The position numbers and the translations under genes are program-made. 64,000 nt of DNA from Thermococcus sp. LS1 (lineage in GTDB: Archaea > Methanobacteriota_B > Thermococci > Thermococcales > Thermococcaceae), in contig NZ_SNUJ01000003.1 in assembly GCF_012027395.1 (NCBI RefSeq), positions 182,155 to 246,154 of the forward strand, written 5' to 3'. This document shows positions 15,976 through 24,249 of this stretch, in pieces (the stretch's first letter is position 1; each line of letters begins with the position of its first letter). A model generated the notes under the pieces. It saw only the letters and a program-made list of their open reading frames with translations. It did not search any database and had not been told where the DNA came from.

Positions 15976-17588
15976 ACTTCCTCACCTATCCTCTCTATGA
16001 TCAGGAAGCTCGCGGTTGAAATCGCCATCAGGAGAACCGAAAGGGCCGAAGCAGAACCGAACTGTCTCGCCCCGAGGAAGCGGTATATTGCAACTGTCAT
16101 AGTGGTGTATTCTGGCCTTGCCAGCATGTAGGTCGCTCCAAGCTCGGCTATGCTTATCGCGAAGGCGAAGATGGCACCCACTATAACGCCGCCCAGAGCA
16201 AGCGGCAGCTCCACCCTGAGAAAGGCCTTCCATTCCTTCGCGCCGAGACTCAGGGCGGCCTCCCATAGGTTGGGTCTTATCTTCTTCAGCGAAGTCGAAA
16301 CTGCCCTCAGGACGAAGGGATAGGCGATTATCGTGTGAGCAGCTATGATGAGCCAGGCGGTGTAGTAGAGCGGCGTGCCGTGGAAGATCCTGATGTATCC
16401 CAAACCGAGGGTTATGGCAGAACTCGCCAGCGGGAGCATAACGAGGACGTCGAAGAGCCGCTTTCCTTTGAAGTTCCAGCGGTGAAGCGCGTAGGCGACT
16501 GGAAGGGCGATTATCACTGAGAGGAAGACCGTCGCAAATCCAAAGGTTAGGGAGTTCCTTATCGCGTCGAGCGTTGTGGCACCGAACATGGGATTGTATT
16601 CGGTCGAGAATATCCTCCTGTACCACTCGAGGCTCCACTGGTCGTTGAAGTGCAGGGAATCATAGAGGACGGCTAAAAGCGGGGCTATGATGAAGAGCAG
16701 AACGGCTAACGAGTAGGCCCCTATGAGGAGTCCCTTAAGACTGAAAACGTCTTTCCGCGTAAAGCGCTTTGGCCTCTGGAGAACTCTCTGCTCCTCACGC
16801 CTAGCGTAGGCGTCGAGGCTCCTCAGGTAGAGGTACATGAAGAGCATGCTGAGCGTTATCTGGATTATCGCCAGAGCAGAACCCGTCTTGAAGTCCAGGA
16901 GCACCATTATCGAGGTGAAGATGTCCACCTCTATGGTCGCGTACTGGTAGCCGCCGAGGATGAGCGGAATGGAGAAGCTGAGGAAGCAGAAGACGAAGGT
17001 GAGCATCGCCGAGGCGAAAATCGCGGGAGAAATCAGGGGGAGCGTCACCTTCCAGAAGAGCCTCCAGTCTCGGGCACCCAAAGCCATAGCCATCTCCTCG
17101 TAGTGGGGATTAACACGCTGCCAGAGGGAGGAAACCATTCTGATGACGATGGGGAAGTTGTAGAAGGCGTGGGCGAGAAGTATGGCCTTCCAGGAGTATA
17201 TTATCCCCAAATCGCGGCCGATAATCTGGGTTATGAAGCCGCTCTTACCGAAGAGCAGGATGTAGCCCAAAGCTACCATCACGCTTGGCATGACGAATGG
17301 GACGGTGAGGACCGCTTTGAGCAGGCTTTTTCCGGGAAAATCGTACTTGGCAAAGATGTACGCTCCGGGAAGGCCCAAAGCTAAGGTCAGGAGCGTGGAT
17401 GCTATTGCCTGGCCTATTGTGAAGAGAATCACACGCCGGTGATAGTTGTTTGAGAGAACCGAGGCTATGTACTTGAGCGTCGGGCCGTTATCCCACAATC
17501 CCGTCTTTATTATGCTGATTAGGGGGATGTAGAAGAAGGCCACAAGGAAAGCCAGCGGAACGAGCAGCACGAGCTTCGAAAGCCTCAT
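15969..17588 (-). CDS. ABC transporter permease, two fused modules (ThiP/FbpB-like)
   Basis: Membrane channel of the importer, 539 residues with about 12 hydrophobic segments arranged as two homologous halves. Each half has a BPD-type EAA loop: EEMAMALGARDWRLFWKVTLP near residue 180 (split by my limit) and EAALSLGAKEWKAFLRVELP near residue 460. Single-chain duplicated permeases of this size are characteristic of thiamine (ThiP) and iron (FbpB) systems. I chose ATG at 17588; the longer frame lacks a ribosome site. TATA CTTATAAG lies about 25-32 nt before the ATG, so the message is nearly leaderless. Confidence 0.83.
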   Translation of the reverse strand: MRLSKLVLLVPLAFLVAFFYIPLISIIKTGLWDNGPTLKYIASVLSNNYHRRVILFTIGQAIASTLLTLALGLPGAYIFAKYDFPGKSLLKAVLTVPFVMPSVMVALGYILLFGKSGFITQIIGRDLGIIYSWKAILLAHAFYNFPIVIRMVSSLWQRVNPHYEEMAMALGARDWRLFWKVTLPLISPAIFASAMLTFVFCFLSFSIPLILGGYQYATIEVDIFTSIMVLLDFKTGSALAIIQITLSMLFMYLYLRSLDAYARREEQRVLQRPKRFTRKDVFSLKGLLIGAYSLAVLLFIIAPLLAVLYDSLHFNDQWSLEWYRRIFSTEYNPMFGATTLDAIRNSLTFGFATVFLSVIIALPVAYALHRWNFKGKRLFDVLVMLPLASSAITLGLGYIRIFHGTPLYYTAWLIIAAHTIIAYPFVLRAVSTSLKKIRPNLWEAALSLGAKEWKAFLRVELPLALGGVIVGAIFAFAISIAELGATYMLARPEYTTMTVAIYRFLGARQFGSASALSVLLMAISTASFLIIERIGEEVW

Positions 17589-17598
17589 GTTCACAACT

Positions 17599-17621
17599 CG
17601 GTTTTGTTGGCTTATAAGTTT
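17599..17621 (-). promoter_or_regulatory. promoter of ABC permease operon with CCAACAA motif
   Basis: On the minus strand ACTTATAAG is directly followed by CCAACAAAACC. The same CCAACAA core follows the TATA box of the binding-protein gene at 10 kb. Its position between TATA and start is where archaeal repressors bind. Confidence 0.4.
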
Positions 17622-17763
17622 TGATTTGGACAAAGTTGTTATGTCATTTCAAGCTTGAGTTGGGCTCTTAGGTATCTTTTCTGCTTTTCGATGAGGTTTA
17701 CTTGATTGATTTTTATTAAGGTATGTGCGAACTCACACCCCTCCTGATTTTCGGCAGGTGGCT

Positions 17764-18564
17764 TTAGTGGGACTTGGACCTTAGTCTCCGGAGTTCTTTC
17801 TCCGCATCCTCGATAGCCTCCTCTAGGGCTTTTAAAAGGACTTCCTTTGGAACTTTAGCCGTGATTTTAGCCCAGTTGACAAAGGATAGTGAAACACTAT
17901 CTCCGAGGTTCGAAGCATAGACTGCCTCAAGGGGATCATAAGTGCCGAGGGTAAATCGGACAAAAGGTGGATTAATGTCTCTTGCTAACACCTTTAGGGT
18001 TGATAGCTCGTTTTCGAGTCCATTACTTGGTCCTGTGGTGTCCCATACCACCCTCCACTCCTCTGGCAACTTCCTCTTTTCAATGAACTTTTTGAGCTCT
18101 TTCAACTCGTCCAAATACTCCTTTAGGTTAACAGTGGCGTTCAAGATGTAGACATCGCCATAGACTTCAATGTCATACTCGTCTATGTACATTTTCTCAT
18201 TTTCACGCCAAAACCCCATCGGGCGAATGAGTTTGAATCTCAGGTAGTTCATAGTTACGGGCTTCTTCCGCAGAATGCAGCTCAAGTTTTTTAACGAATG
18301 CTGAAGGTCCTTGGTGAACTCCTCTCCAGACACCTGAATGCTTGTGCCATCTGGAAGTTTGACCTCAATACACTTTCCTCTCCTTGATAATTCCATCCCG
18401 AAGACGTTTGTGGGAGTTGTTCTGGAGGAAATAAGTTCCTTCAATCGGTTTTCAAATTCCTTCATAGGAATGGGTCTGTTGGTAAGGAAAAATGGGCCCT
18501 TAGTGGTTATTAAAACAGGAAATCCCTTTCCATCCTTAACAAAATAAAAAGAAAGATGAATCAC
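17764..18564 (-). CDS. cytosolic protein of unknown family, candidate immunity partner
   Basis: Protein of 266 residues without signal peptide or membrane segment, with a predicted beta-rich N-terminal half and a helical, charged C-terminus (LLKALEEAIEDAEKELRRL). No known family recognised. It starts 12 bp after the stop of the secreted toxin-like gene, with a perfect AGGAGGTG that overlaps that stop, so the two are expressed together and this one would be translated very well. Toxin-then-immunity is the usual order in polymorphic toxin loci, which is why I suggest an immunity role; this is inference only. Start GTG at 18564. Base composition is more AT-rich than most neighbours. Confidence 0.6.
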   Translation of the reverse strand: MIHLSFYFVKDGKGFPVLITTKGPFFLTNRPIPMKEFENRLKELISSRTTPTNVFGMELSRRGKCIEVKLPDGTSIQVSGEEFTKDLQHSLKNLSCILRKKPVTMNYLRFKLIRPMGFWRENEKMYIDEYDIEVYGDVYILNATVNLKEYLDELKELKKFIEKRKLPEEWRVVWDTTGPSNGLENELSTLKVLARDINPPFVRFTLGTYDPLEAVYASNLGDSVSLSFVNWAKITAKVPKEVLLKALEEAIEDAEKELRRLRSKSH

Positions 18565-18576
18565 GGGACCACCTCC

Positions 18577-19545
18577 TTAGTATTTAGATGCCGGAAATGC
18601 CGTAACTATTCTATACCATCCTTTTCCCACCTTTTCGAGCACTACCGCCATTTTTGTCCCTATTTTTGGAGAATACCTCACGAGGACTATTCTCTGATTT
18701 CCGTTTATCTTGCTTCCGCAGTTTATATAATCTGGATTTCGTATGGTTTCTTTTATTTCTCTTATGATATCTTGAGCTGAGAGATACTTAAATTTGTCCT
18801 TTGTTCTGTATACGTTTGTGAGTATGTGCCGTATAATGATGTGTTTAGCTCCTTCCTTGTCAAGTATGACCCATCCACCATCAAAAGCTCCACAAGACAA
18901 TGTTGCCCCTCTGAACCGTATGTTTCCAAAATGGGGATATTCTTTCTCGAAATCTTCTGCAAGTTTCTTCGCTTTGTTCGCGTCCCATCCGTTCATCCAT
19001 GCTTTCGCCAGCAGTTCTCCGAACTCCTTTGGCGTAAAGAGGTTGTCTACTGCAGTTATTTCGTCCTTTGTAATAGTTATAATGTGCTCGACGATTACAG
19101 TTTCCTTTTTGAGACCAAACCATTTTTTCTTGACGTATCCATAACCAATTTCCAGCGTGTTATCTTTGATCCTTGTTACTTGGATATAGTCTCCCTTCTT
19201 TGCTGGGATTTCGTTCATGAATCCTGCGGCGAACTCTCTAATTGGTTTCTCTTGGATGTACTTTATAATCTCAGCCAGGATTTTTGCCAAGGTTCCTATG
19301 AGTACTATCTCACCTAACCCGGGTATTGCAATCCCAAATGCACGAGCCCCAACCTCAACAATAACGCTTCCCGCGCCCTCCGGTTGGGCTTCATCCCCGG
19401 GCTTTTTGGGGTTGAACTCGGATGGGAGCTCTGGGGTTTTATTCACCGTCTGGTTCACGAAGTCGGCCGTTGCCACCGCACCGCTTGCCGTGAGGCCCAA
19501 GATTAACAACCCGAGGAGGAGTGCCGTTAAAGCCTTCCACCTCAC
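18577..19545 (-). CDS. secreted protein with BECR/EndoU-like C-terminal domain, candidate toxin
   Basis: Protein of about 322 residues. A signal peptide (MRWKALTALLLGLLILGLTA) is followed by a Pro-rich stretch, a long hydrophobic glycine-rich segment (residues about 55-95, AFGIAIPGLGEIVLIGTLA) that could insert in a membrane, and a middle beta-rich part. The last 100 residues resemble nucleases of the barnase-EndoU-colicin E5-RelE fold: KHIIIRH near the start, a long helical region with AQDIIREIKETIRNPD, strands RIVLVRYSP and MAVVLEK, and a final IVTAFP with a Thr. Such domains are usual in secreted polymorphic toxins. GTG at 19545 is preceded by GGAGGTG. The gene next downstream may encode the immunity protein. 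Confidence 0.6.
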   Translation of the reverse strand: MRWKALTALLLGLLILGLTASGAVATADFVNQTVNKTPELPSEFNPKKPGDEAQPEGAGSVIVEVGARAFGIAIPGLGEIVLIGTLAKILAEIIKYIQEKPIREFAAGFMNEIPAKKGDYIQVTRIKDNTLEIGYGYVKKKWFGLKKETVIVEHIITITKDEITAVDNLFTPKEFGELLAKAWMNGWDANKAKKLAEDFEKEYPHFGNIRFRGATLSCGAFDGGWVILDKEGAKHIIIRHILTNVYRTKDKFKYLSAQDIIREIKETIRNPDYINCGSKINGNQRIVLVRYSPKIGTKMAVVLEKVGKGWYRIVTAFPASKY

Positions 19546-19591
19546 GTTAACACCTCCGAAGGAATTATCCACCGAGAATTTACAAATTTGA

Positions 19592-19655
19592 TTTTAAAAA
19601 TCTTACTACTTAAAATTATAAATAAGTTTATGAAAATTGTAAAAACCTTACTACT
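19592..19655 (-). promoter_or_regulatory. direct repeat upstream of the toxin-like operon
   Basis: Two 19-nt direct repeats, 19592-19610 and 19637-19655 (minus strand AGTAGTAAGRTTTTTAMAA), match at 17 of 19 positions and start 45 nt apart, with the AT-rich TATA-like TTATTTATAATTTTAAG between them. They lie 47-110 nt before the GTG start. They look like paired binding sites for a regulator, or alternative promoter elements. Confidence 0.5.
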
Positions 19656-19757
19656 GATAATTTCTGAATCATGATCTCATGTCTTTAAGACATACCCTCT
19701 GCAGGATTTCTGGCAGAACCATTTAAACCCTCACATCGATTTATCCTCGGTGATACC

Positions 19758-20810
19758 ATGAAGGCCCCTGAGCTGGGAATAAGAATCGGCCGCTATGCTC
19801 ACGGAAAGAGGAATTCCATTGCTGACCTAGGCGTCAAGGTCGGTCACGCGACGATAATTGAAGGTGAAGACATCAGAACGGGAGTTACCGTTCTTTTACC
19901 GCCGGTCGAGAACCCTTACGAGGAGAAGCTCTTTGCAGGTACTTTTGTTATGAACGGCTTTTCAAAGCCAATAGGCTTCGTTCAGGTTGAGGAGCTCGGC
20001 TATATTGAGACGCCCATAGCTTTGACTAACACACTGAGCGTTTACACTGTGGCAGACGCTTTAATAGACCTTTGGACTGAAAAGAATCTCAAGGCCTTCT
20101 CTGTGAGTCCCGTGGTTATGGAGTGCAATGACTGGTACCTCAACGACATACGGAAGCGCGCCGTGAGGAAGGAGCACGTCTTCGAGGCCGTCAAGAAGGC
20201 TTCGCTCGACTTCGAGGAAGGCTCCGTTGGAGCGGGCACTGGAATGAGCGCCTTCGAGTTCAAGGGCGGAATAGGATCATCATCGAGAATCGTCGAGATA
20301 GGGAGCGAGGAATACACTGTTGCTGCCCTGGTTCTCAGCAATTTCGGCAAGAGGGAAGACTTAACCATCGCTGGCGTTCCCGTTGGGCTTGAGCTGAAGG
20401 ATTACCCCGGAAGGAGTCTTTCGCTCGGCGGGAGCATATCGATGGTTATCGCGACGGATGCTCCGCTAACGTCGAGGCAGCTTGGAAGACTCGCCAGGAG
20501 GGCAGTGGTAGGCCTCGCCAGAACGGGCGGCTACGCATACAACGGCAGTGGCGATATCGTTCTGGCATTCTCGACGGCACAGACTGTTCCGCGCGGAAAG
20601 GAGACTCATGCAATAGGCTTCCTTCCTGACGACGCTTTAAGCCGGCTCTTCGTTGGGGCGGCAGAGGCAACCGAGGAAGCGATAATCAACTCCCTCCTTC
20701 AGGCGAAAACGACGAAGGGGAGAAACGGCCACGTGAGGTACGCACTGCCAAAGGAAGAGGTCCTTGAGATAATGGAGAGATACGGAAGGCTTGAAAGGGC
20801 TAAATCTTGA
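19758..20810 (+). CDS. P1 family peptidase (DmpA-like aminopeptidase)
   Basis: N-terminal-nucleophile hydrolase of the DmpA/L-aminopeptidase family, 350 residues. The self-cleavage site is seen as GGIGSSSR, between Gly173 and Ser174, which would expose Ser174 as the nucleophile. Other family motifs are DLGVKVGHATI at residues 23-33, GSVGAGTGMSAFEF before the cleavage site, and ALVLSNFGKREDLT after it. Probably cytosolic; releases N-terminal residues from peptides. ATG at 19758 is preceded by GGTGATACC. Its 3' end overlaps the convergent endonuclease IV-like gene by 11 bp. Confidence 0.88.
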   Translation: MKAPELGIRIGRYAHGKRNSIADLGVKVGHATIIEGEDIRTGVTVLLPPVENPYEEKLFAGTFVMNGFSKPIGFVQVEELGYIETPIALTNTLSVYTVADALIDLWTEKNLKAFSVSPVVMECNDWYLNDIRKRAVRKEHVFEAVKKASLDFEEGSVGAGTGMSAFEFKGGIGSSSRIVEIGSEEYTVAALVLSNFGKREDLTIAGVPVGLELKDYPGRSLSLGGSISMVIATDAPLTSRQLGRLARRAVVGLARTGGYAYNGSGDIVLAFSTAQTVPRGKETHAIGFLPDDALSRLFVGAAEATEEAIINSLLQAKTTKGRNGHVRYALPKEEVLEIMERYGRLERAKS

Positions 20811-21645
20811 TTTCTTCGTACTTTTTCTTCATAAGGATTGCATCCTCTTCGATATTCGGACTCTCGCTTATGACGACACCCTTGACTTTGAACTCCTTGA
20901 GGACTTTGAGCAGATCTTCCCACTTCATGTCGCTCTCCTGGAGAGGTAGGTGGTTCTTCTCGCCCTTTGGCCCGTAGTTTATGCCGCTCATGTGGATGTG
21001 CATGTTGTCCAAAGCTTCTCTGCCGAGCCTGTCTTCTATGAAACTCAGCATCTCGCGCCACTCTTCGGTGGTGTTACACTTTCCGATGTGTCTTGCGTGG
21101 GCGTGAGCAAAGTCTATGGTTGGAAGAACGGTCTCTAGTTCCTCGCTGAGCTTCACTATCTCCTTTAAATCCCCGAACTGCGTTGGTTTCCCTGTGAGCT
21201 CTGGTCTTAGCCATACCTTAATGCCTCTATCTACCAGCTCCCGTTCGATATCTTTAAGCTCGTTCTTTATGCGCTCGTAGACCCTCTCTGGCGGCTGCCT
21301 TAGGTAGTAACCTGCATGGAAGACGACACTCCAGCCACCAGCGTCGTGGAGCCTCTCGGCACTCTGGATGATGCGCTTCTTGCTGGCCTCAACCTTGGCC
21401 TTCTCGCTCGCGTTAAGGTTGATATAGTAGGGCGCGTGGGCTGTTAAGAGAACATCGTGTTTTTTAGCGACGTATTTAATCTTCTTTGCCAGCTCGGGCT
21501 TGAGGTTGACCCCGCGGACGAATTCAAGCTCCATGGCATCAAGTCCAAGGTTTCTCACATGGATTATGCCGTTTATTGTTGAGCGCTTCGGCGTTGAGAG
21601 CGGGATTCCGGCCGTTCCAAAGCGCAGCCTGTCCACCTTGAACAT
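20800..21645 (-). CDS. endonuclease IV-like TIM barrel protein (Nfo family)
   Basis: Metal-dependent DNA repair enzyme of the AP endonuclease family 2, about 281 residues. Metal ligands are placed as in the family: LLTAHAPYYINLN (His, first site), VVFHAGYY (His), WLRPELTGK (Glu), TIDFAHAHARHIG (Asp and His), NMHIHMSG (His) and VVISESP (Glu). It would cut at abasic or damaged sites. ATG at 21645 is preceded by GGTGAGG; the longer frame is less likely. Its promoter has TTATAAG followed by TTAGGTTTCCCTAA, a DtxR-type palindrome, suggesting metal-dependent control. Confidence 0.87.
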   Translation of the reverse strand: MFKVDRLRFGTAGIPLSTPKRSTINGIIHVRNLGLDAMELEFVRGVNLKPELAKKIKYVAKKHDVLLTAHAPYYINLNASEKAKVEASKKRIIQSAERLHDAGGWSVVFHAGYYLRQPPERVYERIKNELKDIERELVDRGIKVWLRPELTGKPTQFGDLKEIVKLSEELETVLPTIDFAHAHARHIGKCNTTEEWREMLSFIEDRLGREALDNMHIHMSGINYGPKGEKNHLPLQESDMKWEDLLKVLKEFKVKGVVISESPNIEEDAILMKKKYEEIKI

Positions 21646-21664
21646 CCTCACCACCCAAAGAGAA

Positions 21665-21687
21665 TTAGGGAAACCTAACTTATAAGG
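21665..21687 (-). promoter_or_regulatory. TATA box and TTAGG/CCTAA palindrome upstream of endonuclease IV-like gene
   Basis: On the minus strand CCTTATAAG (21679-21687) is followed directly by TTAGGTTTCCCTAA (21665-21678), two 5 bp arms around four bases. It resembles operators of archaeal DtxR-family repressors (TTAGG..CCTAA) and sits where a bound repressor would block transcription. A related site precedes the DtxR-like gene at 11966. Confidence 0.5.
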
Positions 21688-22749
21688 CTACCGTTCTATT
21701 TTCTCTCCCAAGATTTCCTCCAGCTTCCTGAGGCTCTTGTTCAGCTCCTTCTCCAGGTGCTCCAGCTGGCGCTTGAGCTTCTTTATTTCGGCCTCTTTCT
21801 CTTCGATTAACCTTTCTAGCTCCCAGATTTCCTTCTTTTTGGTTTCGGCATCGCTGATGATCTTATCCCTTTTCTTTTCGAGTTCTACCAGCTTTTTCCT
21901 GTCGTCTTTTATGGCCTTGGTTTTCTCTAGAAGGTTCTCTATTAGCCATTGGGCGGTCTTTTTGTGCTTGCCCTCTAGTCGTGGGTAAATTTTCTGAAGA
22001 AGTGAGACGAACTCCTCGGGCCTTTTCAATACTACGGAGCTGTCCTTCACGAACTCGGACGCTATCTCTTCGTGAAGGCGCATTCTTTTTATCGGCTTCT
22101 GGAGTTTTGAAGCCCTTGAGCGGACTTCCATTTCTCCACTCTTGACTCTCGATGACAGCTCTTTGATGCCTTTCTCAAGCTCATCAAGACCATGCTCTCT
22201 GTAGAATTCCTCAAGTTCAGCCTTCTTCTCCTCGACCTTTTTCTGAAGCTCTTCCTTTTCCTTTTCCGCGAGGGAGAGGTTTTTCTTCGTTTCATCTTCG
22301 CCCTCGATGAGCTCTCCGATTTTCAGCTCTATGAGACCTTTCTTTGAGAGCTCTTCGTAGTAGCTCAAGTAATCCTCGTTGAGCTCCTTCAGAAGGCGAT
22401 TGATTGCGTAAACGTCCTTCTCGAATATTAGCAGCAGGTACTTTCCGTGTCCGACGTGGAGTTTAGCTAGATCTGGAAGCCTCTTTCCGAGATCGTCCAT
22501 GGTTTCGATGCTCTCCAAAGCCTTCCTGAGCGCACCCACGTAGCTTTTTTTCTCGGCGGTGACTATTCTCTTGATCCTCTCGTCCACGTTCCTGGGGACT
22601 TCCTTTCTCTCCAAAGCGTCTATCTTTTTCAGAATGTCTTTGACCTTCTTCTCAAGGCGCTTGTTGTACTTCTTCCTAACTTTTTCTGCCTCTTTCTCGG
22701 CCTTTTTCCTTCTCTTCTCATACTCTTCAAGTGCCTGTTCCAGCTTCAA
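21688..22749 (-). CDS. coiled-coil protein, unknown function
   Basis: Protein of 353 residues, almost entirely charged helix with heptad-like repeats in residues 1-60, 155-215 and 270-350 (for example EKEAEKVRKKYNKRLEKK), plus a compact middle segment (LHVGHGKYLLLIFEKDVYAIN). No membrane segment. The start TTG at 22749 lies inside the end of the DUF373 gene, overlapping it by 23 bp, so the genes are co-transcribed. A structural or chromosome-associated role is possible, but no family is recognised. Confidence 0.65.
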   Translation of the reverse strand: MKLEQALEEYEKRRKKAEKEAEKVRKKYNKRLEKKVKDILKKIDALERKEVPRNVDERIKRIVTAEKKSYVGALRKALESIETMDDLGKRLPDLAKLHVGHGKYLLLIFEKDVYAINRLLKELNEDYLSYYEELSKKGLIELKIGELIEGEDETKKNLSLAEKEKEELQKKVEEKKAELEEFYREHGLDELEKGIKELSSRVKSGEMEVRSRASKLQKPIKRMRLHEEIASEFVKDSSVVLKRPEEFVSLLQKIYPRLEGKHKKTAQWLIENLLEKTKAIKDDRKKLVELEKKRDKIISDAETKKKEIWELERLIEEKEAEIKKLKRQLEHLEKELNKSLRKLEEILGEKIER

Positions 22750-23860
22750 TTCTCTCCCATCCCCTAACTTTTCCTCTCAGGTATATTCCAACAAGAACCG
22801 CTATGGCGACGTCCACAAAGGCCAGCAGTAACTTGGTGAAAACCTCTATATCTGAAATCGTCAGTATGGCCATCGCATACCTCGTCGTTAGGTCTATTGT
22901 TACCCAGAGGGCGGGCATTATGAGGAGAGTGGATATATAGTACCAGATGTGGTGGTCCTTCCTCAGGTACGCCTGGACAATTTTACCCATTATCATAACG
23001 GATATTCCGAGTGTTAGGGACGAGCTCAGGGCGTTTATGTAAATGAGCGTCGCTAGAAGTGGTGTACCAGGCCAGCCGCCTATGAGCTCCTTAGAGTACT
23101 CCTCAAGGCTCAGGTAGGCGTTTATGGCACCCCCGCTTATGATGAGCAGACCCGCCACGATGGAGATGACGAATATGAACTGCTTCGCGAGGGTCTCCCT
23201 GAAGTTGAAGCGGAATCCCTTGGTGAAGAAGTAGCCTCCAATGAAGAGCAGTATTGTGCCCGTTATCGTGGCGGAGACTATTTTGACGCTCTCAGGATAC
23301 CAAACACCTATGAGCCTTGCTATGCCGTAGAGCAGGAGTATCATGCCCGGTATACCGAGGACTACCTTGGCGACCTCTGGATCACTCAGTATCTCCCTCA
23401 AATAGCGGTATATGATGTAATATGTCGTCTCTATGCCCTCGCTCTGCTTCACGACGACTCGGTGAGAGCTTATTATGGGCACCTTTGATGTGATGATTGG
23501 GAATATCTGCTCGTCCTCAGCGCCGTCCGTTACTGTGATAACCCCATTGGCAGGGAACCTCTGGAGAACCTCGTCGAGCTGCCTGCTCAGCTCGAGGTCG
23601 CTCTTGACGCCAACCTTTGGGTGGCCTGTTATGAGTGCAACCTCCACCTCATCGAACTCCCCGCTCCCTTTCAGCTCATCGTAGAGCTTGACGGCCGCAT
23701 AAACAACGTTGGCATCGCTGTCCTCGGGGTCGGCCAGACTGAGCTTTAAAGCGGCATCTATACAGGCATCTCTCCCTATAACGGGACCTTCAACGCCGGC
23801 CTTCTGGCCGAAATCGTCATCCCTATCTATCGCTAAAATCAGGGCCTTAATCTCAACCAC
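22727..23860 (-). CDS. DUF373 family membrane protein
   Basis: Protein of 377 residues of the archaeal DUF373 family. The N-terminal 145 residues form a cytosolic alpha/beta domain (ALILAIDRDDDFGQKAGVEG, DGAEDEQIFPII), and the rest has about eight hydrophobic segments. Function unknown; the acidic DRDDD at the start of strand 1 might bind metal or nucleotide. The GTG at 23860 overlaps the stop of the MTH1187-type gene by 8 bp, and its 3' end overlaps the coiled-coil gene. The three overlapping genes form one operon. Confidence 0.82.
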   Translation of the reverse strand: MVEIKALILAIDRDDDFGQKAGVEGPVIGRDACIDAALKLSLADPEDSDANVVYAAVKLYDELKGSGEFDEVEVALITGHPKVGVKSDLELSRQLDEVLQRFPANGVITVTDGAEDEQIFPIITSKVPIISSHRVVVKQSEGIETTYYIIYRYLREILSDPEVAKVVLGIPGMILLLYGIARLIGVWYPESVKIVSATITGTILLFIGGYFFTKGFRFNFRETLAKQFIFVISIVAGLLIISGGAINAYLSLEEYSKELIGGWPGTPLLATLIYINALSSSLTLGISVMIMGKIVQAYLRKDHHIWYYISTLLIMPALWVTIDLTTRYAMAILTISDIEVFTKLLLAFVDVAIAVLVGIYLRGKVRGWERIEAGTGT

Positions 23861-24155
23861 CCCTCACCTTTTCGAGGACTGATTTAACCTTGTCCTCCAT
23901 GTGGACAGCCTTATCGCGCCTGTCGTCGATTCTTACCGTCGTTGAAACCCTCTCGGCGCCGAACTTGAACATGAGCTCGTGGGCCTCCTCGATTATTGTG
24001 AAAGCTTCACTCACGGTCGGAACCTCTATGATCGTCGCCATCGGTGTCAGTTGGTACTTAACACCCTTTTTCTCTAAAAGCTTTACTACCTCTGCTACGT
24101 ACCGGCTCAGGCTCCTCTCGCCGAGGGGGACTATGACAAACTCCACTATGACCAT
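23853..24155 (-). CDS. MTH1187/YkoF-like thiamine-binding protein
   Basis: Small cytosolic protein of 100 residues of the MTH1187 family (DUF77), a ferredoxin-like fold that binds thiamine or related ligands at its dimer interface in characterised members. Marks: VIVEFVIVPLGERSLSRYV at the N-terminus, LTPMATIIEV and the helix EAFTIIEEAHELMFKFGAER followed by TTVRIDDRRDK. ATG at 24155 has AGGTG upstream and gives the family's normal length; the longer frame lacks coding character. First gene of the operon with DUF373 and the coiled-coil gene; TATA AGTTTAAAAAA lies about 35 nt upstream. Confidence 0.87.
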   Translation of the reverse strand: MVIVEFVIVPLGERSLSRYVAEVVKLLEKKGVKYQLTPMATIIEVPTVSEAFTIIEEAHELMFKFGAERVSTTVRIDDRRDKAVHMEDKVKSVLEKVRGG

Positions 24156-24249
24156 CTTCGACACCTGGCTAAGTTTAGTTCGGCAATTTTTTAAACTTTG
24201 CGGGAAAGATAAATAACCATTCACCCATAGATAGGTTGGGGGTGATGAA

